NCBI GenBank assembly: GCA_022647615.1
Contig: JALCKZ010000001.1
Coordinates: 1,476,178-1,540,177 of the forward strand
Source: Bacteroidales bacterium
GTDB lineage: Bacteria > Bacteroidota > Bacteroidia > Bacteroidales > UBA932
Direction: 5' to 3'
DNA: 64,000 nucleotides
Part shown: in pieces, positions 1 to 12,398 of the stretch
Layout of the letters: each line of letters begins with the position of its first letter
Position numbering within the stretch: the stretch's first letter is position 1
Translations under genes and position numbers: made by a program
The notes under the pieces: model-generated
Database searches by the model: none
What the model was told of the DNA's origin: nothing
What the model saw: only the letters and a program-made list of their open reading frames with translations

Positions 1-740
1 CCGATGGAAATTTTTACAAGGGTACAATTGAAGATGCTTCTAACCTTCAATGGGCAAAAGGAATTATTGTCCCGTTTGCTAATATGATTTCCAAGGAGTT
101 AGGAGGTATCAAGGCGGTTGTAACTAATGATGCGAATGCTGCTGCGATGGGGGAGATGACATACGGTGCCGCAAAGGGAATGAAGGATTTCATCATGATT
201 ACACTTGGTACCGGAGTTGGCAGCGGTATTGTTATTGGCGGAAATGTGGTTTATGGTCACGATGGTTTTGCAGGCGAACTTGGTCATACTTGCGCCGTGC
301 GAACAAACGGAAGAGAGTGCGGGTGCGGGAAGAAAGGCTGCCTGGAGGCTTACACTTCTGCTACCGGTGTTGCAAGAACCGCAAAAGAATGGATGGCTAA
401 CTCATTAAAACCTAGTTTGCTGCGTGAAATAAAAGGAGATATAACATCAAAAGATATTTATGATGCTGCTGAAAAGGGGGATAAGATGGCTATAGAAATA
501 TTTGAGTATACCGGAAGATTATTAGGTGAAAAATTCGCGGACTTTGTAGCTTTCTCCGCACCTGAAGCAATAGTGCTTTTCGGCGGTCTTGCACATGCAA
601 GCAAGTATATTATGAAATCTTTGATGGACGCTATGAATGAGAACCTTATATCATTGTGGAGAGGAAAAGTAAAGGTTATTACCTCTGCGTTAAAGGAGAG
701 CGATGCAGCCATATTAGGCGCCTCTGCTCTTGCGTGGTAA
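1..740 (+). CDS. ROK family glucokinase (5' end outside window)
   Basis: C-terminal part of a ROK family sugar kinase, probably ATP-dependent glucokinase feeding glycolysis in the cytoplasm. The frame is open from base 3, so the gene starts upstream of the window. Visible are the phosphate/glucose-binding stretch TNDANAAAMGE, the glycine-rich ATP-binding segment LGTGVGSGI, the glucose-binding E and H in GELGH, and the ROK zinc motif CGCGKKGCLEAY. The C-terminal FGG (about residue 192 of the visible part) is also typical. A 59-base gap follows before the next gene. Whether glucose or another hexose such as N-acetylmannosamine is the substrate cannot be decided from this fragment. Confidence 0.9.
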   Translation, partial: DGNFYKGTIEDASNLQWAKGIIVPFANMISKELGGIKAVVTNDANAAAMGEMTYGAAKGMKDFIMITLGTGVGSGIVIGGNVVYGHDGFAGELGHTCAVRTNGRECGCGKKGCLEAYTSATGVARTAKEWMANSLKPSLLREIKGDITSKDIYDAAEKGDKMAIEIFEYTGRLLGEKFADFVAFSAPEAIVLFGGLAHASKYIMKSLMDAMNENLISLWRGKVKVITSALKESDAAILGASALAW

Positions 741-799
741 ATCTCAAATCACGGAGATGTTTTTAGTTAAAAGTAAATTCTTAATATTTAAAAAGTTAT

Positions 800-1738
800 A
801 TGAATAAAATTGTTTTTTTGGATGCTGCTTCAATAGGGGAAGATGTTTCACTTGAGCCGGTTGCGAAACTGGGAGAGCTTGTTACATACCCATTTACAAA
901 AGCTGAGGATGTTTTTGGAAGAGTTAAGGATTGTGATATCCTTATAATTAATAAGGTCGTAATTGGGAAAGAGCAAATTGATGCCGCAAAGAATTTGAAA
1001 CTTATTTGTGTTGCTGCTACCGGGACGAATAATGTAGATATTGCCTATGCAAATAGCAAAAATATTCCAGTAAAAAATGTTGCGGGGTATTCAACCGAGA
1101 GTGTTGCACAAGTCACATTATCAATGGTTTTAAGCCTCTCCTGCTGGCTTGGATATTATGATGCAAGAGTTAAAAGCGGAGAGTATTCGCGCGGGAATCT
1201 TGTGTCTGATGTGAGCCGTGTTTTCACTGAGCTGAGCGGAAAACGTTATGGTATTGTCGGCTTGGGCAATATAGGTTCCAGAGTTGCCTCTCTTGCAAAG
1301 GCATTTGGAATGGAGGTGGTTTATTATTCAACTTCCGGTAAGCCGCATTCTTCTGAATATAAGAATGTTTCATTGGATGAACTGATGAAAACCTGTGATT
1401 ACATATCTGTTCATGCTCCAATGAATGAGAAGACAAAAGACTTGATTAAGTATGCACAGCTTAAGATGATGAAGCCTTCTGCATTCATAATTAATCTTGG
1501 ACGCGGTGGAATCATTAATGAAGAGGATCTTGTACGTGCTCTAAATGAGAATGTTATAGCAGGTGCAGGAATAGATGTCTATTCAAAGGAGCCAATTCCT
1601 CTGACATCGCCATATTTGAAAATCAAGGATAACAGCAAGGTGATTCTTACGCCGCATATCGGGTGGACCAGTCAGGAGGCTCGTAAGTGCTTGATTAATA
1701 AACTTTCAGAGAATATAATTAATTTCAAAAACTATTAG
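800..1738 (+). CDS. D-2-hydroxyacid dehydrogenase (glycerate dehydrogenase-like)
   Basis: 312-residue NAD-dependent D-isomer 2-hydroxyacid dehydrogenase, a usual length for the family. It reduces a 2-keto acid such as hydroxypyruvate, or the reverse. The Rossmann motif GLGNIGSRVA lies in the middle. The catalytic Arg is in NLGRGGIINEEDLV, a Glu follows in the SKEPIPL segment, and the catalytic His is in TPHIGWTSQEAR. The overall pattern is closest to glycerate dehydrogenase/hydroxypyruvate reductase, but the substrate is inference. The TAG stop is the first base pairs of a palindromic repeat element (1738-1823), so the element may have been inserted at the very end of the gene. Confidence 0.88.
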   Translation: MNKIVFLDAASIGEDVSLEPVAKLGELVTYPFTKAEDVFGRVKDCDILIINKVVIGKEQIDAAKNLKLICVAATGTNNVDIAYANSKNIPVKNVAGYSTESVAQVTLSMVLSLSCWLGYYDARVKSGEYSRGNLVSDVSRVFTELSGKRYGIVGLGNIGSRVASLAKAFGMEVVYYSTSGKPHSSEYKNVSLDELMKTCDYISVHAPMNEKTKDLIKYAQLKMMKPSAFIINLGRGGIINEEDLVRALNENVIAGAGIDVYSKEPIPLTSPYLKIKDNSKVILTPHIGWTSQEARKCLINKLSENIINFKNY

Positions 1739-1823
1739 CCGAAGGCCTGGCACGTAGTGCCAGTGCATCTCCGCGGCGTTAGCCGCGTAAACCACTAGTT
1801 GCGACGCCGCTTTGTGGCGGCGC
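1738..1823 (+). repeat. Palindromic multi-hairpin element, copy A
   Basis: Copy of a dispersed element made of successive small hairpins: GCC-GAA-GGC, TGGCAC-GTA-GTGCCA, CGCGGC-GTTA-GCCGCG, then a stem around the conserved loop GCTTTGT. It matches the reverse complement of 47024-47112 closely, and the later parts of 54290-54394 and 53247-53378. In this copy the last stem is short (CGCC/GGCG). Downstream to 1912 lie GC-rich bases and an imperfect tandem pair around GACTATTT at about 1870 and 1896; no gene is seen there. The function is unknown; the closest known analogues are REP/RPE-type elements. Confidence 0.8.
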
Positions 1824-1912
1824 AGTAGGCGTTGGCTTGTGCGGTTGGTATAATAGCGACGGCTGCGGCGGACTATTTAAAATTTTTTTGCGGTAGACTA
1901 TTTGAAAATTTT

Positions 1913-2737
1913 CTATTTTAGAGGTGAATTAGGTTCCTTCTTCATGTAGTTATACTCAAGCTTGTCAACAAGCCTCGGGCAAATCTTATTCAGAAAGACC
2001 GTAAGTTTTCCGATAGGCGTCAGCACAACCTGAGACTTGCGCTTATACACGGCATGCACCATCTTAATCGCGACAGTTTCCGCACTCATCATGCCTGCCT
2101 CGTCCCTTGGAGTTTCACCCTGAGGTGTACCGTCCGCGGTAAGCGCTGCAAATCTGACATTTGAAGCGGTAAAGCCCGGTGCAAAAACCAGAACATTTAA
2201 CCCGTCGTGAAGATGCTCAACTCTCAAAGTATCCAGGAATCCATAGATTGCAAACTTTGAAGCAGAATATCCGGTACGTGCCGGAAGTCCTTTGAAACCT
2301 GCAATAGAAATTACGCCAACTACAGTTCCCTTGCTCTTAAGCAGATAGGGCAGCGCGTATTTTGTGCAGTAAACGGTCCCCCAGAAATTAACATCCATAA
2401 GACGCTTAAGGACAATCAAATCTAAGTCTCTGAACATTGCCCTCATGGAGATGCCCGCATTATTTACAAGCACATCTATTTTCCCAAATTTCTCTACCGC
2501 AGCCTCTATCAGCCTCTTGCAATTATCCTCTTTTTGAACATCTGTCGGGACAGCAAGAAATCTTCCAGCCTCCTGTCCCTTATGAGACAGTTCGCAAAAA
2601 GTCTGTTTTAGCTTGTCCGCGGAACGCGCCGCAAGTACAACGCTTGCTCCTTCCTGTGCAAAAGCACGAGCGGAGGCAAGACCTATCCCGGAACTTGCCC
2701 CCGTTATTACTACAACTTTACCGTCAAATTTGCCCAT
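1913..2737 (-). CDS. SDR family oxidoreductase, probable 3-ketosphinganine reductase
   Basis: 274-residue classical short-chain dehydrogenase. The nucleotide-binding TGASSGIG is at residues 12-19, followed by ALARS-type Arg residues that suggest NADP(H). NNAG is at 92-95, and the catalytic Ser144, Tyr157 and Lys161 are in VISIAG and GYSASK. It lies 37 bases downstream of serine palmitoyltransferase on the same strand, so the likely role is reduction of 3-ketosphinganine to sphinganine, the second step of sphingolipid synthesis. The enzyme class is seen directly; the substrate is inferred from the neighbour. The basic C-terminus (KKEPNSPLK) follows a short hydrophobic stretch that could contact the membrane. 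Confidence 0.85.
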   Translation of the reverse strand: MGKFDGKVVVITGASSGIGLASARAFAQEGASVVLAARSADKLKQTFCELSHKGQEAGRFLAVPTDVQKEDNCKRLIEAAVEKFGKIDVLVNNAGISMRAMFRDLDLIVLKRLMDVNFWGTVYCTKYALPYLLKSKGTVVGVISIAGFKGLPARTGYSASKFAIYGFLDTLRVEHLHDGLNVLVFAPGFTASNVRFAALTADGTPQGETPRDEAGMMSAETVAIKMVHAVYKRKSQVVLTPIGKLTVFLNKICPRLVDKLEYNYMKKEPNSPLK

Positions 2738-2774
2738 TGCAAAATGCTATTTGCCAATTAGTTATACAAGACGG

Positions 2775-4031
2775 CTAATCAATAGCCATATCTTTGATAT
2801 CATTGTCTCCGCTGTAGGCACCTGCAGCAAGTTTCTTCTTAATCTCCTCAAAAGCTTTAAGAGTATACTCAACATGCTCCATCTGGTGCATTGCGGTGCA
2901 GATAATTCTGAACATTATAACACCCTTAGGTACAACAGGATATACAACAACAGAGCAGAATATCTTATAGTTTTCTCTCAAATCTACAAGTATGTTTGTT
3001 GCTTCTGGAACTGTTCCCTTTACAAATACAGGAGTGATACAAGCCTCTGCGGGTCCTACATCAAAACCTCTCTCTCTCAGACCATTCTGCATTGCGCGTG
3101 CGATTTCAAACAAATGTTTTCTTCTCTCGTCGCCATTGCGAATCATATCAAGTCTCTTTAAGCATCCCTCAACAAGAGCCATTGGAAGAGACTTTGCATA
3201 TATCTGACTTCTAAGATTATATCTTAAGAAATTGATGATGTCTTTTGGACCTGCGATAAATCCTCCAATTGCAGCCATTGCTTTTGCAAAAGCTCCAAAG
3301 TACAAATCAACGCCATCCATAACTCCTTGCTCCTCAGATGTTCCGCGTCCGTGTGCGCCCATTACTCCAAAGCCGTGCGCATCATCAATTAGAATTCTGA
3401 ATTTGTATTTTTTCTTAAGCGGAACAATTTTTCCAAGAGCTCCCATAGCCCCGGTCATGCCGTAAACTCCTTCTGTTACAAGTAGTACGCCTCCTCCCTG
3501 TTCATTTGCAACCTTCTCCGCACGTGCAAGAACTTTTTCGCAGTCCGCAATATCATTATGTTTATATCTGATTCTCAATCCCATGTGAAGGCGCAAACCA
3601 TCCATGATACATGCGTGGCACTCTTCATCGTACACAACAACATCATGTCTTGTAAGCAGCGCATCCAGAATAGATACCATGCCCTGATAGCCGAAGTTTA
3701 GAAGATAAGCATCTTCTTTCTGCTCAAAATCAGCAAGTTCACGCTCCAGCTTTTCATGCAAAGAAGTGTGGCCGCTCATCATTCTTGCACCCATAGGATA
3801 TGCAAGACCCCATTTTGCAGCCGCTTCCGCATCAACTTTTCTAACCTCAGGGTCATTTGCCAGGGCCAAATAATTATTAAAAGTCCATGCGAGTACCTTT
3901 TTACCATTGAAAGTCATATAGGGCCCAATCTCTCCCTCTAGTTTTGGGAACATAAAATAGCCGTGTGCTCTTTTCCTGTATTGTCCAAGAGGTCCTCCCT
4001 CATTTTCCTTAATTCTGTCAAAAATGTCCAT
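2775..4031 (-). CDS. spt: Serine palmitoyltransferase (PLP-dependent alpha-oxoamine synthase)
   Basis: 418-residue fold-type I PLP enzyme that condenses serine with an acyl-CoA to 3-ketosphinganine, the committed step of sphingolipid synthesis in Bacteroidota. The PLP Lys is K250 in GAFAKAMAAIGGF. The PLP-contacting Asp217 and His219 are in DDAHGFG, and the ring-stacking His139 is in EECHACIMDG. GAHGRGTSEEQGV and the N-terminal block ending in NNYLALANDPEV are more SPT-like than KBL- or BioF-like. The neighbouring SDR gene supports the pathway. 2-Amino-3-ketobutyrate CoA ligase is the main alternative and I think it less likely. Confidence 0.87.
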   Translation of the reverse strand: MDIFDRIKENEGGPLGQYRKRAHGYFMFPKLEGEIGPYMTFNGKKVLAWTFNNYLALANDPEVRKVDAEAAAKWGLAYPMGARMMSGHTSLHEKLERELADFEQKEDAYLLNFGYQGMVSILDALLTRHDVVVYDEECHACIMDGLRLHMGLRIRYKHNDIADCEKVLARAEKVANEQGGGVLLVTEGVYGMTGAMGALGKIVPLKKKYKFRILIDDAHGFGVMGAHGRGTSEEQGVMDGVDLYFGAFAKAMAAIGGFIAGPKDIINFLRYNLRSQIYAKSLPMALVEGCLKRLDMIRNGDERRKHLFEIARAMQNGLRERGFDVGPAEACITPVFVKGTVPEATNILVDLRENYKIFCSVVVYPVVPKGVIMFRIICTAMHQMEHVEYTLKAFEEIKKKLAAGAYSGDNDIKDMAID

Positions 4032-4069
4032 AATATTTATTTTTTAATTATTTTCTGTCGCGACAGATA

Positions 4070-7289
<3,220 letters not shown>

Positions 7290-7297
7290 GGAAAAAA

Positions 7298-9241
7298 TTA
7301 GAACTTTACCAAGAGTCCGGCACCCCCCGAAATGGTCTTTTCTATATACATTCCGTAATACTGTACATTGCTGTTTAACAGATTGTTAAGCTGTGCAAAA
7401 GCGGTAAAGTGCTTGTTGATAACATACTGCCCGTAAATGCCCATGTCCACAAAGTCTGAAATCTTGGCCCCGGTAAAGGTCAGAGTGTAATTTCCTCCGG
7501 CATTGTCGCTTACTCTTCTTCCAAGAATATAAGGGGTTGCGGCGCGGTAGTAAATAGTTGCTCCAATATAAATTCTCTCCCTGAAGTTGTATTCTCCATA
7601 CATGTTAAGTTCAAAAGGTGCGTAGCCGGAAGGCTTCTCCTTGCTAATCCAGTTAACTGTTCCGTTTGCCAAGTTCTGCATATCGGAATATTTCTTGCCT
7701 TTGGTGTATTCAGAGAAATTGAACTGCAGTCCCGCCTTAACTCTTTCAGATTTGTAATCTGCCTGGCCGCCAAACATGAACTCTCTGTGATTTGAATAGA
7801 GCGCGTTAAAAACGGAATTTGAGTAGTCTGTGGCAACAGTGCTGCCTGCCGGATAATATGCGTTATTCATCAGCTGTTCATATTCAACATATTGCAACAT
7901 TCCTTTCCTTATTGCATAACCTGCATAAATATCATAGCTGATTTTATCGTTGGCCATTCCTCTAAGCCCCGCTTTTGTAATCAAAGGTACTGAGCTTGCT
8001 CTCATGTCAATCACAGGGGCAATCCATCTGTTTTTCCTCAACAAAGATGAATAACTGTTTACGTCATTGCCTCCGTCGGCAATTCCATAAGCCCACAATT
8101 TGTTATCAATTAATTCGTACGATACAGTTGCCTTTGGACTTATGTAAGTGAAATATTTATTTACCCCATCTTTATTTTTGAAGGAGACGGAAGCTCTTGC
8201 ACCAAGATTAAACTTCCATTTCCCGTTGTTGAACTTATACTGTAAAGTTCCCTCCAGCAGGGAGTAATGATAATCTTGAATTCCTGTATAAAATACTGAT
8301 TCTGAGTTAACTCCAACAGTTACCATTGAGTATTTGCCAAAGGTTGGGCCCGCTTCTGCATTAAACTTCAACCAATTTTCATAAATGTTCGGCTTCTCAA
8401 CCAATGGAGTATTGCCCCTTGCCAAAGAGGATAGAAGAGCAATTTTTGCCTTGTCTGAAGTGTTGCAGTATGCAAGGTTAGCGTCATATCTGAATTTCCC
8501 CGTATAGTTTGCGTTATCTACGGAACTAATATTCAAGTTGATACCTCCCTGATTATATTGGTGGGACATGTCATCTTTCATGAAGTTTTTGTTGCCAAAA
8601 TGGCTGATATCAGGCGTGCCGGTGAATCCGGCAAAACGCTGGCTGTTATATCCGTAATAGCTGTCGTGAACATTACGGTAATAAGCCTCCGCGGAAAAAT
8701 TGCCTTTGAGCCATTGATGGTCGTAGTTAACGGAGCCGCCTGTGTTCCAGCTCCTTGCTTGTGCTTTTGTATTCAGGTCCGTTGTCTTGCCGTTATCTTT
8801 AAATCCGGCAAGCGGCATCTTTCCCCAATAAGATTTATGTTCAAATTTAAATCTTAAATTGTCCGATACATCTGCGTTATTGTTTTTGAAAATTTTCGGC
8901 TGCAGATAAACCGTTGCAACCGGCGCAAGCGGAAAAGAGAGTCCAACTCTTGCTATTATCCACGGATAATCTGCCTGCATTGGGCTGTGTATCTGTGCGG
9001 AAGGAAGAGGGGAGAATTCATACAAATCTCTGAACGGCTTGTCAAAAATGTGATAGTCAAAATTTAAATTAAAGTTTTTCAAAGTGTCAGCAAAATCCAT
9101 AGCCATCTTAGGCTTTCCCGCTGCGGTAAGGTCTCCTTCATAATTCTTGTCCACTCTAACCGTAGCATTTTGTGCGCTCATAGTTGCCGGAAGTGCCAGC
9201 ATAGCCAGCGCGGCTAAAATTGCCAAATTGTTGTGTTTCAT
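7298..9241 (-). CDS. Outer-membrane beta-barrel protein, plugless TonB-receptor-like
   Basis: 647-residue protein with a signal peptide (MKHNNLAILAALAMLALPATMSAQ) and a long run of alternating aromatic/polar beta strands. It ends in F (SGGAGLLVKF), as outer-membrane barrels do. No N-terminal plug domain or TonB box is evident, so it resembles the barrel half of a TonB-dependent receptor or a long-chain porin. It follows the large TPR gene by 12 bases and is probably co-transcribed with it. This barrel/TPR pairing recurs in Bacteroidales, as I recall, but its cargo is unknown. The barrel assignment is well supported; transport function is inference. Confidence 0.75.
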   Translation of the reverse strand: MKHNNLAILAALAMLALPATMSAQNATVRVDKNYEGDLTAAGKPKMAMDFADTLKNFNLNFDYHIFDKPFRDLYEFSPLPSAQIHSPMQADYPWIIARVGLSFPLAPVATVYLQPKIFKNNNADVSDNLRFKFEHKSYWGKMPLAGFKDNGKTTDLNTKAQARSWNTGGSVNYDHQWLKGNFSAEAYYRNVHDSYYGYNSQRFAGFTGTPDISHFGNKNFMKDDMSHQYNQGGINLNISSVDNANYTGKFRYDANLAYCNTSDKAKIALLSSLARGNTPLVEKPNIYENWLKFNAEAGPTFGKYSMVTVGVNSESVFYTGIQDYHYSLLEGTLQYKFNNGKWKFNLGARASVSFKNKDGVNKYFTYISPKATVSYELIDNKLWAYGIADGGNDVNSYSSLLRKNRWIAPVIDMRASSVPLITKAGLRGMANDKISYDIYAGYAIRKGMLQYVEYEQLMNNAYYPAGSTVATDYSNSVFNALYSNHREFMFGGQADYKSERVKAGLQFNFSEYTKGKKYSDMQNLANGTVNWISKEKPSGYAPFELNMYGEYNFRERIYIGATIYYRAATPYILGRRVSDNAGGNYTLTFTGAKISDFVDMGIYGQYVINKHFTAFAQLNNLLNSNVQYYGMYIEKTISGGAGLLVKF

Positions 9242-9253
9242 ATAAGTAGTTTG

Positions 9254-12200
9254 TTATTTTTCCTCTGTTTTGTTGATTCTTGCAGTTACGGTTGAGATGA
9301 TGTCATCATCTTTTCCTTTATAGTTATCTTTAATGCTCTTGTAGGTAGCAAGGGCCTGCTCCTTATTTCCTCGTTCGGCGTAAGAGTCTCCAAGCACAAT
9401 GAAACTCCTTGCCATCCAGTACGTTTGCGGAGTCTTGGATTTTGATAAAGTAAATGTTTGCTTCTCCACTTTATCAAATTTTCCGTTGTCAAAAGAGTCT
9501 TGGATAACAAGATATGCAGCCTCCGCTCCAAGCGCTGTCTTAGGATTTTCTGAGAGTTTCTTCAAAGACTCTATTGCTTTAACTCTCTCTCCCAGAGCAA
9601 GCAAGCTCCTTCCCTCATAATACATAGCCTCATCTCTTTGTTCGGCTCCATATTGTTTATCAGAAATTATTTGCTCTGCTCTTAATGACGCAGTTTTGTA
9701 CTCTTTGTTGCAGAAATATGAGCGCATCTCTCCCATCACTGCCTCAAGCTTGTTCTCCTTAAAATTTGCCGTTTTTTCCAGTGTCTCATAACCCCGGGCC
9801 GCGTCTGAGTATTTCTCCAGCTTGTAACACAAGTCTGCATAATTTTTAGTTGCAGATTCAGATAGCGCTCCCTCTCCGCTTTCCATAACTTTATGGTAGC
9901 ACTCAATTGCTTTTTCCGCATTGTCTGTTTTTCTGTAACATTCTGCCAAATAGAACATTGCCTGCTCATATCTTTGTCCGCTGGGGTATCTCTCAGTAAA
10001 TGATTCCAAAGCTTTTATTGCAGGCTCATACTTTCCGCTCATGTAAATTTGCTCCGCAGAATTAAAGATGAGGGTCTCCTTTTCGGCAGGAGTTTTAGCA
10101 GTTGCCGCACCATTGCTCTGTACGTATTCCAAAAATTCTTCTGACCTGTTTTGATTCTGATAAATATTCTCCAACGCACTTAGGGCGGTCTGAGCCTCCT
10201 GGCTATTTGGCTGTTTGTCAATAATTTCCTTGTAATTTTTTATTGCCGCATCCGCATAGTGCCTGTTTGAGTTTATCATTCCAATCTCCAGAAGAGCCTT
10301 GTAGTAGTATATACTGTCGGGAGGATTATTTATTAACTTATTAAAACTCTCAATAGCATCTTTGTCATTGGAATTCTGCACCTGGGTGCAGCCAAGTTCA
10401 AACAAGGCTTCTGTGTAAAGAGGTGACTCTCTGTGAGATGCTCCTGTTATATTTTTAAGTTCAGAGATTTTCTTTGCATTATCTGACATAAAGCCGCGGG
10501 CAATTGCGCCTTGCAGAGGAGCATATAGGTTTGAGTAGTTTGTCTCCGCTCCAATCTTTTCATATAGTTCGGCTGCTTTGCTGAAATTTCTCTCCATGAA
10601 GTAGCAGTCTGCCAGCCTTGTCTTTGCATCATTCGTATAGGAACGCTGTGATTGCGGAAAATTCAGATAGGTTTCAAACGCTGTTTTTGCATTTGCCAAA
10701 TCCTTAAGTTTGAAGTAGTTATATCCGCTGTTGAAGTATGACTCAGAATACTCCTTGCTTTGTTTAAAGCGCAAATTCTTTTGCAATTCGCTCAGAATCT
10801 TTTGAGATTCCGCATACTTGCCTTGCCTGAAGTTGCACTCTGCCTGCCAGAATTTTGCAAGATTTGTCAGGGAAGGATTATATGACTCATTCTCCGTTGC
10901 CTTTGCAAGATATTCTGCTGAAGCTGAATACGAGCCTTCATCTAAAAGTTTTGCCCCTTTAAAGAAGTTAGCTTTTTTAAGATTGACCAGGTCCGTTTCA
11001 GTAGGCTTTTTAATTTTAGAGAGAGCGCTTATAGCCTGATCATAATCCTTTTTGGTTAGAGCGCCTGTTGCTATATAGCCATATATTTCATCTTGTTTTC
11101 TCTCTGTAACTTTGTAATTATTAAGGTAATCTGTAAATCTTGATGTTTCTCCGGTTAAATCAAAATCCAGTTTTGCATAGTTGAAGTATGCATCTTCCTC
11201 TATTGCTTTGTCATAACGCATGCATGCGGCGCTGCGGAAAGCCTCCTCTGCGGCCGGCTTGTTTTTCAGCTGAATATAGCACTGTCCTATGTGATAGTTT
11301 GCGCTTTGGCCTAGAGAATCATCAACCTCTTTAACACGGCTGAAACGAGTGATGGAAGTGTCATAATCCTTTAGCGTATAGGCAATCATTCCTGCATAGA
11401 AATTGTCTGAGCGTGAGGATATTCCGCCGCCGGAAGAGTACATGTTGAAAAATTTTCTTGCGTTTTGCGCATCGCCTGTTGCATAATAAGATTCAGAAAT
11501 AATCCTTGCAACTCTTGGCTTGTATGTTTGCTCTATTGTTTTGTAAACTTCCGGCCCGTTGTTAATTACATAATTGTAATCCTTTAGCATGAACTTGCTG
11601 TCCAGGATATGGAATTTGCTCATAACGGTAAATCTAGGGTCTGATTTTGCTTTCTCCAAAGATGGTATTGCCCTGGTAAATTCTTTGTTCATGTAATCCA
11701 TATACCCAAGATAGTAATATGCAGCGCTTGCATAAGGTCCTTTGTCATTGGAACTTGTGAGATAATTAAATGTTTGGCGGGCCTCCTGGTATGACCCTGT
11801 CCTCATCTGGCAGTAGCCCTTGCGAAAAAAGAATTCATCTCTATCCTCTTTGGCCAACATATCTGCATCCATCTTGTCCAGGATTTTCATTGCGTCTGAA
11901 TATTTGTCATTTTCAAATTCGGAGATTGCTAGCCTGAATTTTATTTGAGGTAGAAGAGAAGATGCAGGGTAGTCAGATTCATAGTTCTTTACAATACCCT
12001 CTAGATTAGGCTGTTTCAGCAATATCTGACACAGCACTTTATACCCCGCAGCCTCTTCCGCTTTGGTGCCGGCGGAATTTTTTTCTCCGCTTTGCTCCAG
12101 CTCTTTGTTAAATTCATTAAGGGCGCTGCTGTACATCTTATTTTTGTACAGCTCAATACCGGAAGACATGTGCGCGGAACTGCCGGATTGTATAGTGTTT

Positions 12201-12265
12201 TGAGCTCCCGACGGGTTTACGCAAAATAGGGAAAGTATTGCTATAGCTAAAAGTATCTTCTTCAT
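9254..12265 (-). CDS. Large periplasmic TPR protein
   Basis: About 1003 residues. The start is set at MKKILLAIAILSLFCVNPSGAQ, which gives a clean signal peptide; an in-frame ATG 39 bases upstream would spoil it. The rest is a near-continuous array of tetratricopeptide-like helices (for example AAYYYLGYMDYMNKEFTRA and AMFYLAECYRKTDNAEKA), a protein-interaction scaffold of the BamD/YbgF type. It immediately precedes the outer-membrane barrel gene, so it may serve that barrel or cell-envelope assembly. No catalytic domain is visible. The repeats are uniform with no frame disruption. Confidence 0.8.
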   Translation of the reverse strand: MKKILLAIAILSLFCVNPSGAQNTIQSGSSAHMSSGIELYKNKMYSSALNEFNKELEQSGEKNSAGTKAEEAAGYKVLCQILLKQPNLEGIVKNYESDYPASSLLPQIKFRLAISEFENDKYSDAMKILDKMDADMLAKEDRDEFFFRKGYCQMRTGSYQEARQTFNYLTSSNDKGPYASAAYYYLGYMDYMNKEFTRAIPSLEKAKSDPRFTVMSKFHILDSKFMLKDYNYVINNGPEVYKTIEQTYKPRVARIISESYYATGDAQNARKFFNMYSSGGGISSRSDNFYAGMIAYTLKDYDTSITRFSRVKEVDDSLGQSANYHIGQCYIQLKNKPAAEEAFRSAACMRYDKAIEEDAYFNYAKLDFDLTGETSRFTDYLNNYKVTERKQDEIYGYIATGALTKKDYDQAISALSKIKKPTETDLVNLKKANFFKGAKLLDEGSYSASAEYLAKATENESYNPSLTNLAKFWQAECNFRQGKYAESQKILSELQKNLRFKQSKEYSESYFNSGYNYFKLKDLANAKTAFETYLNFPQSQRSYTNDAKTRLADCYFMERNFSKAAELYEKIGAETNYSNLYAPLQGAIARGFMSDNAKKISELKNITGASHRESPLYTEALFELGCTQVQNSNDKDAIESFNKLINNPPDSIYYYKALLEIGMINSNRHYADAAIKNYKEIIDKQPNSQEAQTALSALENIYQNQNRSEEFLEYVQSNGAATAKTPAEKETLIFNSAEQIYMSGKYEPAIKALESFTERYPSGQRYEQAMFYLAECYRKTDNAEKAIECYHKVMESGEGALSESATKNYADLCYKLEKYSDAARGYETLEKTANFKENKLEAVMGEMRSYFCNKEYKTASLRAEQIISDKQYGAEQRDEAMYYEGRSLLALGERVKAIESLKKLSENPKTALGAEAAYLVIQDSFDNGKFDKVEKQTFTLSKSKTPQTYWMARSFIVLGDSYAERGNKEQALATYKSIKDNYKGKDDDIISTVTARINKTEEK

Positions 12266-12339
12266 AATCTGACTATTATAACCACATTTTGTAAAACAGA
12301 ACATATCTTATCAAAAGTATGAATAAATGGTAAAATTCT

Positions 12340-12347
12340 TAAATTTG
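12340..12347 (+). promoter_or_regulatory. -7 promoter box for the ftsE-nth-xerD operon
   Basis: TAAATTTG matches TAnnTTTG. It lies inside the longest open frame of the next gene, about 50 bases before the internal ATG at 12399. This argues that translation starts at 12399 and not at the upstream ATG at 12327. Confidence 0.5.
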
Positions 12348-12398
12348 CCACTAATATTTTATTCACTATTTATTAACCGGAAAATTGCTGAGAAAATT

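Noticed and set aside
2613..3161. 182-residue open frame opposite the SDR and SPT genes
   Set aside because: It is antisense to two clearly recognised enzymes and its composition is a mirror of their codons; no motif or promoter.
4050..4066. Palindrome CTGTCGCGACAG before SPT as an operator
   Set aside because: It is a single short site between the M23 stop and the SPT start with no second copy in a regulatory position; it is a one-base variant of the over-represented word and may be coincidental.
7510..7836. Open frame in another frame of the barrel gene
   Set aside because: Shadow of the outer-membrane protein; no independent start signal and no recognisable domain.
12327..12398. Longer N-terminus of the FtsE-like protein
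   Set aside because: The promoter -7 box lies within this stretch, and the family N-terminus begins close to 12399.
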